This document shows positions 1 to 5,775 of a DNA stretch of 21,191 bases, piece by piece. Position 1 is the stretch's first letter. Every line of letters begins with the position of its first letter. A program made the translations under genes and the position numbers. The notes under the pieces are model-generated. The model was given only the letters and a program-made list of their open reading frames with translations. It was not told where the DNA came from and searched no databases. This stretch comes from an uncultured Acetatifactor sp. (GTDB lineage: Bacteria > Bacillota > Clostridia > Lachnospirales > Lachnospiraceae): contig CAJUGL010000059.1 in NCBI GenBank assembly GCA_910586515.1, forward strand, positions 1 to 21,191, given 5' to 3'.

Positions 1-97
1 AAGCATACCCAGGCGGCGGTGAAGGTGGAGGGGACGAAGGAGTGGGTGCGGACGGGGGATATTGTGGATCCAAAGGTGGAGGAGTATGAGGCGGGGA
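1..97 (+). repeat. Direct repeat copy 1 (shared with 2282-2378)
   Basis: Bases 1-97 align without gaps to 2282-2378 with two substitutions (39 G versus A, 49 C versus A). The repeat lies inside coding sequence in both places and in the same frame. It may extend left beyond the window. It brackets the DUF3791/DUF3990 cassette and the coiled-coil remnant. Confidence 0.9.
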
Positions 98-174
98 CTC
101 CGGGAGAAGTGCAGATGCCAGCAAAAGAAGATTCTTTGGAGAATAATCAATTGGAAGGACAAGAAGAGGAATAA
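1..174 (+). CDS. 3' end of a small protein of unknown function (5' end outside window)
   Basis: The reading frame is open from base 1 and stops with TAA at 172-174, giving the last 57 residues of a protein that starts outside the window. The first 32 codons match codons 65-96 of the frame at 2090-2383 with only two base differences (39 and 49), both synonymous. After that the tail diverges into an acidic, Glu/Gln-rich stretch ending in EEE. I do not recognise the family. The other copy suggests a full length near 180 residues. Because this copy is open across the shared part while the downstream copy is frameshifted, this one may be the functional member of the pair. Confidence 0.6.
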   Translation, partial: KHTQAAVKVEGTKEWVRTGDIVDPKVEEYEAGTPGEVQMPAKEDSLENNQLEGQEEE

Positions 175-196
175 TAGTCAAAATAATCTATATGGT

Positions 197-231
197 TTGT
201 GGAATTGTTGAGTTTGTTGACAATTCCACAA
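197..231. repeat. 12-bp perfect inverted repeat in the intergenic region
   Basis: Bases 197-208 and 220-231 are perfect reverse complements around an 11-nt centre. The element lies 22 bp after the stop of the partial gene and 21 bp before the -35 of the next operon. It lacks a clear T-run on either side, so it could be a weak terminator for the upstream gene or an operator for the downstream cassette. The sequence alone does not decide. Confidence 0.55.
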
Positions 232-251
232 GCGAAAAATATATGTGTTTA

Positions 252-280
252 TTGCAGTGAATCTTTCCATGTGTTATACT
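252..280 (+). promoter_or_regulatory. Probable sigma-A promoter of the DUF3791/DUF3990 cassette
   Basis: A TATACT -10 box (275-280) is preceded by TG one base upstream (272-273), the extended -10 arrangement. A weak TTGCAG -35 (252-257) lies 17 bp away. Transcription would start near 287, leaving a leader of about 150 nt before the ATG at 438. Confidence 0.55.
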
Positions 281-357
281 GAGGGCGAGCGAATTTCATA
301 AGAAAATCTTGAAAAATGTATTTGTTAAAAATCGGAAGTATAATATGTACCTCCGGG

Positions 358-386
358 AGAGAGGCCGGGCTACAGGCTTCTCTTTT
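358..386 (+). promoter_or_regulatory. Terminator-like hairpin in the leader (possible attenuator)
   Basis: Bases 358-366 (AGAGAGGCC) can pair with 375-383 (GGCTTCTCT), nine pairs with one G-U, around an 8-nt loop, followed by T residues at 383-386. It lies between the promoter at 252-280 and the preferred start at 438. CCTC near 350-353 could instead pair with GAGG at 361-364, which would disrupt the hairpin. This suggests attenuation but does not prove it. Confidence 0.4.
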
Positions 387-437
387 ATGGTATATTTTTG
401 TATTATGAATGGACACAGGGAAAGGATTGAAGTGGAT

Positions 438-650
438 ATGTCGGAAAAAAGATTGAATAATACAATATTCTTAATGTATTTAGTGACGCAGAATTATTGC
501 AGAGAGCATAATATTTCCACAGAAGATTTTTTGAAGCTGGATGAAAAATATGCAATATTGAATTATGTCGCAGAGTGTCCTGATATATTTGACAGCCTGA
601 CAGGCAGTGAAATGGTGAGAGAGGTGGAACAGTATGTGGCTCAGCCTTAG
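438..650 (+). CDS. DUF3791-family small protein
   Basis: The product is 70 residues. The pattern of a hydrophobic helix (TIFLMYLVTQNYCREHNIS), a short helix with LDEKYAILNYV, then DIFDSLTG and a final helix agrees with my recollection of DUF3791 proteins, which are typically encoded next to DUF3990 proteins. The frame stays open upstream to a TTG at 309, but that stretch covers the leader hairpin and has no ribosome binding site, so ATG 438 was chosen, although its own site (AGTGG/GGAAAGGA) is also modest. The stop overlaps the next gene by 17 bp, so the two are translationally coupled. The likely role is partner or antitoxin-like regulator of the ADP-ribosyltransferase-like product; this is inferred from the gene pairing, not shown by the sequence. 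Confidence 0.65.
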   Translation: MSEKRLNNTIFLMYLVTQNYCREHNISTEDFLKLDEKYAILNYVAECPDIFDSLTGSEMVREVEQYVAQP

Positions 651-1185
651 AACGACTTTATATCATGGAACAGCATCGGAAATACAGCAGGTGGATGTAA
701 AGCTTGGGCAGGAGAGGAAAGATTTTGGAAAAGGCTTCTATATGGCGGTCTCTAAAAGTCAGGCAATTGGGATGATGCATAAAAAATATAGGGAAGTCGT
801 CAGAAGGAGCAAGGGAAAACTGGACAGTGCATATTCGGAAAAATTATACGAAATAATGTTGGATAAAGACTATATGTCAAAGCTTAATATAAAGGTTTTT
901 CATACGGCAGATTTAGAGTGGCTTGATTTTGTTTTGATGTGCAGAGAAAAAGGAGGCATGCCCCATGCCTATGATATGGTGGTTGGGCCTACCGCAGATG
1001 ATGACACCGCATTTTGTCTGAAAGCATACTGGGATGGTCTATATGGTAAGATCGGTTCTGATGCCGCTAAGGGGATATTGCTTAATAATCTGGAAACGGA
1101 GAACCTTGGAATACAGTATTATATAGGAAAACAGGAAGTGGCAGATCAGCTTATTGTAAATATAAAAGCAATTGAGTGGAGATAA
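634..1185 (+). CDS. DUF3990-family, ADP-ribosyltransferase-like protein
   Basis: The product is 183 residues and shows the hallmark order of DUF3990: LYHGT near residue 9, DFGKGFY at 30-36, EWLDFV near 95, YDMVVGPTADDD at 113-124 and a C-terminal QYYIG motif near 161. In the ADP-ribosyltransferase fold the His-Gly and the aromatic/gly-rich second motif would line the NAD site, so the expected activity is mono-ADP-ribosylation of an unknown target. There is no signal peptide or membrane segment, so it should act in the cytoplasm. The start at 634 has GAGAGGTGG upstream and lies inside the end of the DUF3791 gene, and the next gene follows 4 bp after the stop. The enclosing small genes suggest a toxin-antitoxin or defence role, which is inference. 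Confidence 0.7.
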   Translation: MWLSLRTTLYHGTASEIQQVDVKLGQERKDFGKGFYMAVSKSQAIGMMHKKYREVVRRSKGKLDSAYSEKLYEIMLDKDYMSKLNIKVFHTADLEWLDFVLMCREKGGMPHAYDMVVGPTADDDTAFCLKAYWDGLYGKIGSDAAKGILLNNLETENLGIQYYIGKQEVADQLIVNIKAIEWR

Positions 1186-1189
1186 ATCG

Positions 1190-1435
1190 ATGGATGAGGG
1201 TAGAATTGAAACGACAACGGGGATGTGTGTTGTGGCATTAACGAAGCATTTGATGAAAAAGCAGAATATAGATTATGAGACAGCTTACAAAAAACTGTTG
1301 ACTACAGAGCTTTACAAACTTTTACTGGATTCGGAAACAAGGCTTTTCCTGGAAACAAATGAATATTTGTGTGCGGCATGTGATGAAGAACTGGAAAAAG
1401 GAGCAGATGCTTTGTATGAGTTTATTAACAGCTAA
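1190..1435 (+). CDS. Small DUF3791-like protein, third gene of the cassette
   Basis: The product is 81 residues: a helix (MCVVALTKHLMKKQ), a YETAYKKLLTTELYKLL segment, and an acidic C-terminal helix. The arrangement is similar in size and helix order to the DUF3791 protein two genes upstream, so I place it tentatively in that group. ATG 1190 has GGAG at 1178-1181 with eight bases of spacing, which is better than the in-frame TTG at 1172. It lies 4 bp after the DUF3990 stop and is surely co-transcribed. Having two small partners around one ART-like protein is notable; this one could be a second regulator, a chaperone or the true antitoxin. Confidence 0.5.
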   Translation: MDEGRIETTTGMCVVALTKHLMKKQNIDYETAYKKLLTTELYKLLLDSETRLFLETNEYLCAACDEELEKGADALYEFINS

Positions 1436-1455
1436 GTGTTTGGGATACCGCATCA

Positions 1456-1504
1456 TTTTCTGGAGAGCATTTTCTAAAGAGCATAAAAATTTTTCTAAAG
1501 AGCA
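1456..1504 (+). repeat. Three copies of a 14-mer (TTTTCTAAAGAGCA)
   Basis: Copies lie at 1456-1469 (two mismatches, GG for AA), 1470-1483 and 1491-1504. The last two are flanked by similar A-runs, making 20-base units at 1470-1489 and 1491-1510 that differ at one base. They fill the gap between the DUF3791-like stop and the coiled-coil remnant. They could be protein binding sites or slippage-born tandem copies. Three copies without spacers of constant length do not make a CRISPR. Confidence 0.8.
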
Positions 1505-1531
1505 GAAAAATAGAAAGAGAGACAATTGCTA

Positions 1532-1714
1532 ATGGGGAGTGCAGAGCAGACAGAAATGCAGCATATGCTGGAGCGGATAGAATATTTAGAAAAGGAAAAT
1601 CGATACCTGAAAGATTTGTTGGATAGAGCAGGAATTTCTTATGAGAAGACTAGCGATTCGAATCAGGCAAAGGAAGAAACTTTTGACCCGAACCAAGGGG
1701 CAAGAATTATCTGA
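1532..1714 (+). pseudogene. Truncated coiled-coil protein, possible N-terminus of a TOTE-type primase/helicase
   Basis: The frame gives 60 residues: a heptad-like coiled coil (MLERIEYLEKENRYLKDLLD), then RAGISYE, an acidic/polar linker, and DPNQGARII just before the TGA. From memory, this leucine-zipper opening followed by DPNQGARII-like sequence resembles the very N-terminus of large TOTE conflict-system proteins (archaeo-eukaryotic primase plus helicase), which would continue for hundreds of residues. Here nothing recognisable follows, so it is best read as a remnant. A TTG at 1526 is an alternative start. It may equally be a genuine short coiled-coil protein; the assignment is moderate to weak. 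Confidence 0.4.
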
Positions 1715-1844
1715 GGAAATTATAATGAAAAGCATTGAAAGGATTGAACTGCAAATATAAAAATGGCAAGAAAATGTTCAAAAAACGACAATATTATGTT
1801 ATGACGTTAAAGACATAGAGTATATTTAGAAAGTGAGGGAAGAT

Positions 1845-2383
1845 ATGAACGAAATGGAAATTAGATCAATGCAATAGCAGAACTGACAAAACATGAGATG
1901 GACATGAATTCTAATTTTAGTGAATGGGAGAAATGGCGGCGCAAATCTGGGGTTGAAGAAGTGAAGAAACTTGCGAAGCATGCCTTGAAAAAAATAATTG
2001 AATGTGTATGCGGAGGACAGAGTAAAAATAAGATGGAAAATAGTAGGTTTTGCGGAAGTATGGGAGATGGATGAAAAGATGTTACGGAATTGTTAAAAAA
2101 ATTTAGTCTGTTCTTGACACAACCCTATATGGGGCATACGGGGTACAGCGCCACGGAGAATGTGAATAATATTAAAGTGGTGCATTTGCACTGGGGGCTG
2201 CAGCTGATTTTTGACGAGTCCCAGAAGGAAGGGAATAACGAGATCTGGATTGATGTGTATCCGTTGACAAGATTTCTGGCTAAGCATACCCAGGCGGCGG
2301 TGAAGGTGGAGGGGACGAAAGAGTGGGTGAGGACGGGGGATATTGTGGATCCAAAGGTGGAGGAGTATGAGGCGGGGAAATAG
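1845..2383 (+). pseudogene. Frameshifted relative of the gene at 1-174
   Basis: A good start (GAGGGA at 1835-1840, ATG 1845) opens MNEMEIR and soon meets a stop (1875-1877). One frame over, translation continues from 1865 through INAIAELTKHEMDM and EWEKWRRKSG to IIE near 2001. The sense then moves to the frame starting GTG 2004 (VYAEDRVKIRW, then GFAEVWEMDEKML), and after about 2088 returns to the former frame, which runs through LLKKFSLFL and QPYMGHTGYSA to the stop at 2381-2383. Three single-base indels, near 1863, 2003 and 2088, reconcile all pieces into one protein of about 180 residues. The largest piece (TTG 2090 to 2383, 97 codons) could be mistaken for a gene. Its last part equals bases 1-97. 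The family is unknown to me. Confidence 0.75.
2282..2378 (+). repeat. Direct repeat copy 2 (shared with 1-97)
   Basis: This is the 3' part of the frameshifted gene and matches bases 1-97 with two substitutions. The homology ends at codon GGG of the GG/AGT boundary: this copy stops two codons later, whereas copy 1 has a further 25 codons. Confidence 0.9.
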
Positions 2384-2414
2384 CCGGAAAAAATAAAGTT
2401 AGTAGTAAGTGAGG

Positions 2415-2448
2415 AGAGAATACCTATGCTGTATTATGGGTATTCTCT
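2415..2448 (+). terminator. Perfect 10-bp hairpin, terminator-like or translation-control
   Basis: AGAGAATACC (2415-2424) pairs perfectly with 2439-2448 around a 14-nt loop, followed by only two T residues. It could end transcription from the upstream cassette. It also overlaps the ribosome binding site and start of the tiny ORF at 2426. Confidence 0.4.
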
Positions 2449-2509
2449 TTGTAATTATGGCATTATAAATAGTGAACAGCAAGCAAATAGTAAGTTATAT
2501 GGAAAATGA
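2426..2509 (+). CDS. Possible 27-residue peptide
   Basis: ATG 2426 has a very good ribosome binding site (GAGGAGAG, 2411-2418, 7-nt spacing) and reads MLYYGYSLCNYGIINSEQQ followed by eight residues. No family was recognised. The site and start lie inside the 2415-2448 hairpin. It may be a leader peptide, the decayed start of a longer gene, or chance. Confidence 0.2.
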   Translation: MLYYGYSLCNYGIINSEQQANSKLYGK

Positions 2510-2682
2510 AGGAAAATCCGTTGCGGAATGGTAAGTTTCATAGTATGATAAAAAAGGATGAATATATTTAGCATAGAAAAGAAGCTGTGCTATGTCTTTA
2601 AGCAGATGCATTATAAGGAAATATATGATTAATTAAAGTAGGAATCAATTGTCGAGAATACTTTTGATAGAGGAGACATTAT

Positions 2683-3798
2683 ATGGCAAAGCCAATTCTT
2701 GAAATATATAATAATATTAGTGTACAACAATATAAAACAGACATGGGGTTTAGGGCATTAGTAGAAGGAGTACATGATAATCTGCTTGTGATTCCGGAAT
2801 ATCAGCGGAAGTATCGGTGGAGTAAAGTGCAAGTTGAAGATTTGGCCACATCTTTGATCAGGCAATTTCCTATACCTCCGATATACACATATCGAAATGG
2901 AAAAGGGCAGTTGGAAATTTTAGACGGGCAGCAGAGAGTAATGAGCCTGTATTTTTATTATATAGGTAAATTTTTTAAAAATGAAAAGATGAGTGTATTT
3001 GATTATCAGGAGATAGATGTGGACTCTGCGGGTAACTTTGTGGCGGCACTTGAAAAGAAATATGAAATTGTACCATCAAATTTTTATATGCAGATTGGCA
3101 ATGATAAGTGTGATATTAGTTATAGGAACTTGCCGGTCGAGTTGCGGAGAAAGGTGGATTACTTAAGCATTTCTGTAGTGGAAATAAAGATTTCCGACTT
3201 GGAGAAGAAAGATGAGATACTGCATAAAATTTTTGCAAATCTGAATAATGGCGGGAAGCAACTGTCTGATCAGGAGTTGAGGAATGGAATATATCCTTGT
3301 CCTTTTAATCGGGCGATGAAAAAAATTAATGAAAATAACGAAAACTGGAGAAAATTAAGAGGGGGAATGGACGAAAAAGGTGATGATTTGGAGATGTTAT
3401 ATCGCCTGTCAGCATTAAAGACATATGTTGTATATGAAAAGAATGAGTACAAAATCGAGGGATATAAGTACTCAACCAAGCAGATGATTGATGATTTTGC
3501 AAAGAAATCGTTTTCTTTACATGAGGCAGAGATAGCAAAATATATAGACAGTATAGAAGGTTTTATTCTCCGGTTAAATATATCAAGAAAATATTTCCAG
3601 AAGAAAACGTTGGTAGAGGGGTTATATGTGGTTTATGAAAAGAGACATATACAATGTATGGTAACAGATGAAATCTGTGAAGAAATACTCAAAAAAAGAT
3701 CTTTTAAGGATTCTACAGCAGGCGGAACAATATCATTACCCAATATGAATAAAAGGTGGAAAGGTATATATGACGTATTATCAAAATACAATCAATGA
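2683..3798 (+). CDS. DUF262 (GmrS/ParB-like) protein, first gene of a putative defence operon
   Basis: The product is 371 residues. It shows the DUF262 signatures: IPEYQRKYRW at 37-46, then LEILDGQQR with DGQQR at 81-85, and the later FANLNNGGKQLSDQELRNG block near 190-206. In GmrSD-type restriction enzymes this ParB-like fold binds or hydrolyses NTP and senses modified DNA, and is normally fused to a DUF1524 HNH nuclease domain. Here the C-terminal half is helical with no HNH motif; an HNH protein is instead encoded two genes downstream. ATG 2683 follows AGGAG with normal spacing. The end overlaps the ATPase gene by 29 bp, indicating translational coupling. The likely role is sensor/NTPase subunit of an anti-phage system, which is inference from family and context. 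Confidence 0.75.
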   Translation: MAKPILEIYNNISVQQYKTDMGFRALVEGVHDNLLVIPEYQRKYRWSKVQVEDLATSLIRQFPIPPIYTYRNGKGQLEILDGQQRVMSLYFYYIGKFFKNEKMSVFDYQEIDVDSAGNFVAALEKKYEIVPSNFYMQIGNDKCDISYRNLPVELRRKVDYLSISVVEIKISDLEKKDEILHKIFANLNNGGKQLSDQELRNGIYPCPFNRAMKKINENNENWRKLRGGMDEKGDDLEMLYRLSALKTYVVYEKNEYKIEGYKYSTKQMIDDFAKKSFSLHEAEIAKYIDSIEGFILRLNISRKYFQKKTLVEGLYVVYEKRHIQCMVTDEICEEILKKRSFKDSTAGGTISLPNMNKRWKGIYDVLSKYNQ

Positions 3799-4708
3799 AA
3801 TGGTCAGTATAATATTGGAAAAGAAACTGCCTTATGACAATACTATCATTATTGGAAATAATTCCAGTGGCAAGTCAGAGCTTTTAAAGAGGCTTTTGCT
3901 AAAATCCGGTTTTGAACACTGGTATTTGATTGACTCTGTCAATCGATATTTTAATATTGGGCAGATATTTAAAAAGCCAGAAAAAACTGCAGATATTCAA
4001 TTCTCAGAGAAAATCACAGAGCACAGGCTAAAAGAAGATAATTATAATTTGAAAGATACATTTTATTATGGAGGCGTGCCGTCAGAAATAGAAAATTTTT
4101 ATTTTGATTTTGAAATAGAATTAAAAACATTGGTTAAGGATTTTTTAGGAGTAGAATTGGAAATCAGACAGTCAGAAGTAGGCTTTAAATTATATTTGGA
4201 TGGGATTGAATCCTGCCTTTCCAGCGGATACCAGGCATTGTTGCGCATTTTTATGGAAATGGAGTATATACGGCAAACCATGAAAACGGGTACGGTAGTG
4301 ATTGACGAGATAGACGAATTTCTTTTTGCATATAATTGTGCCCGCATTTTTGAATTTTTGAGGCAGGAATATAAAAATTTTACTTTTATTGTCACAACAC
4401 ATTCTGCAGATTTAATTGCCAAGGCTATGACAGCAAATCTTGTTTTAATGTCAGAAGGCGCGTATGAATTACTGGATGCAGGTGATTTTAACAGCGTATC
4501 TCAGGTCTATAACATTTTTAACAGTATATTTCATGATAGGAAGACAATGAGCGATAAAGAAATGACAGATGCAGCTTTAAGGAGATTGCTAAATAATAAA
4601 GTGGCCGGAATATGGAAAGAGGAAGACTGTAATGAACTTTTGTCTATAAAGGATGCGATTTTGACAAAAGCCCAAAGAGTCTTGGTCAAACAAATTGAGG
4701 AGTGGTAA
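3770..4708 (+). CDS. ABC/SMC-type AAA ATPase of the putative defence operon
   Basis: The product is 312 residues with a complete ABC-class ATP site: Walker A GNNSSGKS (29-36), a signature-like LSSGYQ (150-155), Walker B VVIDEID (176-182) and an H-loop TTHS (209-212). The middle carries inserted helices rather than a transporter arrangement, and there are no membrane segments. There is no TOPRIM domain at the C-terminus, so it is not an OLD nuclease. This is the PtuA/AAA_21-like type of ATPase that often partners with a separate nuclease. The start at 3770 lies within the DUF262 gene (GGAAAGG at 3758-3764), and the HNH gene begins two bases after the TAA codon starts to close (4706-4708, next ATG 4710). 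The role would be the ATP-driven sensor or scaffold of the complex. Confidence 0.75.
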   Translation: MTYYQNTINEMVSIILEKKLPYDNTIIIGNNSSGKSELLKRLLLKSGFEHWYLIDSVNRYFNIGQIFKKPEKTADIQFSEKITEHRLKEDNYNLKDTFYYGGVPSEIENFYFDFEIELKTLVKDFLGVELEIRQSEVGFKLYLDGIESCLSSGYQALLRIFMEMEYIRQTMKTGTVVIDEIDEFLFAYNCARIFEFLRQEYKNFTFIVTTHSADLIAKAMTANLVLMSEGAYELLDAGDFNSVSQVYNIFNSIFHDRKTMSDKEMTDAALRRLLNNKVAGIWKEEDCNELLSIKDAILTKAQRVLVKQIEEW

Positions 4709-4709
4709 C

Positions 4710-5135
4710 ATGGAGGAAAACATCTATGTGTTGGATATGCCGGACTTTAAGCCTGTTTATGAACAGAATTTGGAATATGGTTATCATGGAAAACGGGGAG
4801 AACAATTAAAGCAATTGCTTTTGGGCACAAGTGATTATCATTGTATGTATTGTTTTGCGTCTTTAAAGGGAGACAGAACAGATTTGGGAGAAATAGAACA
4901 TTCGGTTGAAAAAGTATTAAGTCGCTATCTGGTCGAATGTGTACCCAATATGGCTGTTACATGTGAGAATTGCAACCAGTCGCTAAAACGCACTGGAGAA
5001 AAGCAGCGTAAAGATAATATGGCACCATATATAGAAGAATTTGAAAAGAATCTAAATTGCCAGGGAACGAAATGTAAGGCATTTTGTAAGGCGTATGCGG
5101 AGAAGAGGAATGAAACGGATTCTGATCGTAGATGA
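4710..5135 (+). CDS. Small HNH-type nuclease of the putative defence operon
   Basis: The product is 141 residues. CMYC (45-48), EIEH (61-64), VPNMAVTCENCN (78-89) form a typical zinc-ribbon HNH core: CxxC, a catalytic His at 64, Asn at 80 and CxxC at 85-88. It is thus a predicted metal-dependent DNA (or RNA) endonuclease, similar in size and layout to PtuB-type effectors. ATG 4710 is favoured by GAGGAG (4697-4702) over the upstream in-frame TTG. A third Cys cluster (117-126) follows the core. The last nine codons lie within the next gene, a response regulator of different base composition, so the original C-terminus may have been altered when the island joined the chromosome. Activity is predicted from motifs only. 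Confidence 0.75.
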   Translation: MEENIYVLDMPDFKPVYEQNLEYGYHGKRGEQLKQLLLGTSDYHCMYCFASLKGDRTDLGEIEHSVEKVLSRYLVECVPNMAVTCENCNQSLKRTGEKQRKDNMAPYIEEFEKNLNCQGTKCKAFCKAYAEKRNETDSDRR

Positions 5136-5775
5136 TGAGAAGGAAATCCGCGGGCTGTTGGCGGAGACTTTTGCCATGGAGGGGTATGTGACTGACCAGG
5201 CGGCAGACGGAGAGGGTGCGCTTTTGCTGATAGAAAAGCAGCCGGATCTGATCCTTCTGGATATCAACCTGCCGGACATGGACGGATACCAGATCTGTCA
5301 GGCTGTCCGGGAGCGGACCAATGCGCCCATTCTGTTTTTATCTGCCAGAACAGAAGAGGCCGATCGCATTATGGGATGGAAGGTGGGCGGAGATGATTAT
5401 ATCATGAAGCCTTTCGGCATGGAGGAATTGCTTGCCCGGATAGAGGCGCATTTCAGGAGACAGGAGAGGACCGGCCGGACCCTTGTGACGGAGGAAAATC
5501 TGACGGTGGATTTTTCCGGGCGCCGTTTCCTGGCGGATGGCAGGGACGTGGGGCTTACGAAGACGGAATTTGCCATTGCGGAGCTGCTCTACACCAATAA
5601 GGGCGTGGTGCTTGACAGGGAGCGGATCTATGAGAATGTCCGGGGATATGAGGGAGAGGCGGATGCCTCCATCATTACGGAGCATATCCGCCGTATCCGG
5701 AAAAAACTGGGGAATGCCCGGGAGAAGGAGTATATTGAGACAGTGTGGGGGGTGGGATATCGATGGATTGGCTGA
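5110..5775 (+). CDS. OmpR-family response regulator (peptide/envelope-stress type)
   Basis: The product is 221 residues. The receiver has the acidic pair D8-D9, phospho-acceptor D51 (LLDINLPDMDG), S78 and K100 (YIMKP). The C-terminal winged helix shows LTKTEFAIAELL, SIITEHIRRIRKKLG and VWGVGYRW. It should bind DNA as a dimer after phosphorylation by the kinase encoded next. ATG 5110 has GGAG at 5099-5102 with seven bases of spacing, which is better than ATG 5095. The gene starts within the end of the HNH gene, has no promoter of its own in sight, and overlaps the kinase gene by 13 bp. Likely target: the ABC transporter promoter near 6962-7000. Confidence 0.88.
   Translation: MKRILIVDDEKEIRGLLAETFAMEGYVTDQAADGEGALLLIEKQPDLILLDINLPDMDGYQICQAVRERTNAPILFLSARTEEADRIMGWKVGGDDYIMKPFGMEELLARIEAHFRRQERTGRTLVTEENLTVDFSGRRFLADGRDVGLTKTEFAIAELLYTNKGVVLDRERIYENVRGYEGEADASIITEHIRRIRKKLGNAREKEYIETVWGVGYRWIG

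Larger units (their letters stand above)
2384..2682. other. 299-bp AT-rich gap before the DUF262 operon
   Basis: This gap holds the 2415-2448 hairpin and a possible 27-codon ORF, plus a weaker pairing around 2573-2601 (AGCATAG with CTATGTCT). No promoter with two good boxes was found for the DUF262 operon; TATAAG at 2612-2617 lacks a credible -35. Nothing else is recognisable. Confidence 0.5.

Noticed and set aside
217..245. TTGACA ... TATATG as an additional promoter
   Set aside because: The -35 lies within the inverted repeat and the -10 is poor; the extended -10 at 275-280 is a better fit, although use of both cannot be excluded.
309..437. N-terminal extension of the DUF3791 gene from TTG 309
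   Set aside because: No ribosome binding site, it covers a terminator-like hairpin, and the added residues are not part of the family pattern; ATG 438 preferred.
1456..1510. CRISPR array
   Set aside because: Only three short, partly abutting copies, without constant spacers and without cas genes.
2090..2383. 97-codon frame from TTG 2090 as an intact gene
   Set aside because: It lacks a ribosome binding site and is the 3' third frame of a gene whose 5' parts lie in shifted frames from 1845; treated as pseudogene.
2683..3798. Complete GmrSD type IV restriction enzyme
   Set aside because: The DUF262 protein has no DUF1524/HNH part; the HNH is a separate small protein and an ATPase lies between, so a plain GmrSD call would mislead.
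3770..4708. OLD-family nuclease or PARIS AriA
   Set aside because: No TOPRIM domain follows the ATPase and the partner is an HNH, not a TOPRIM (DUF4435) protein.
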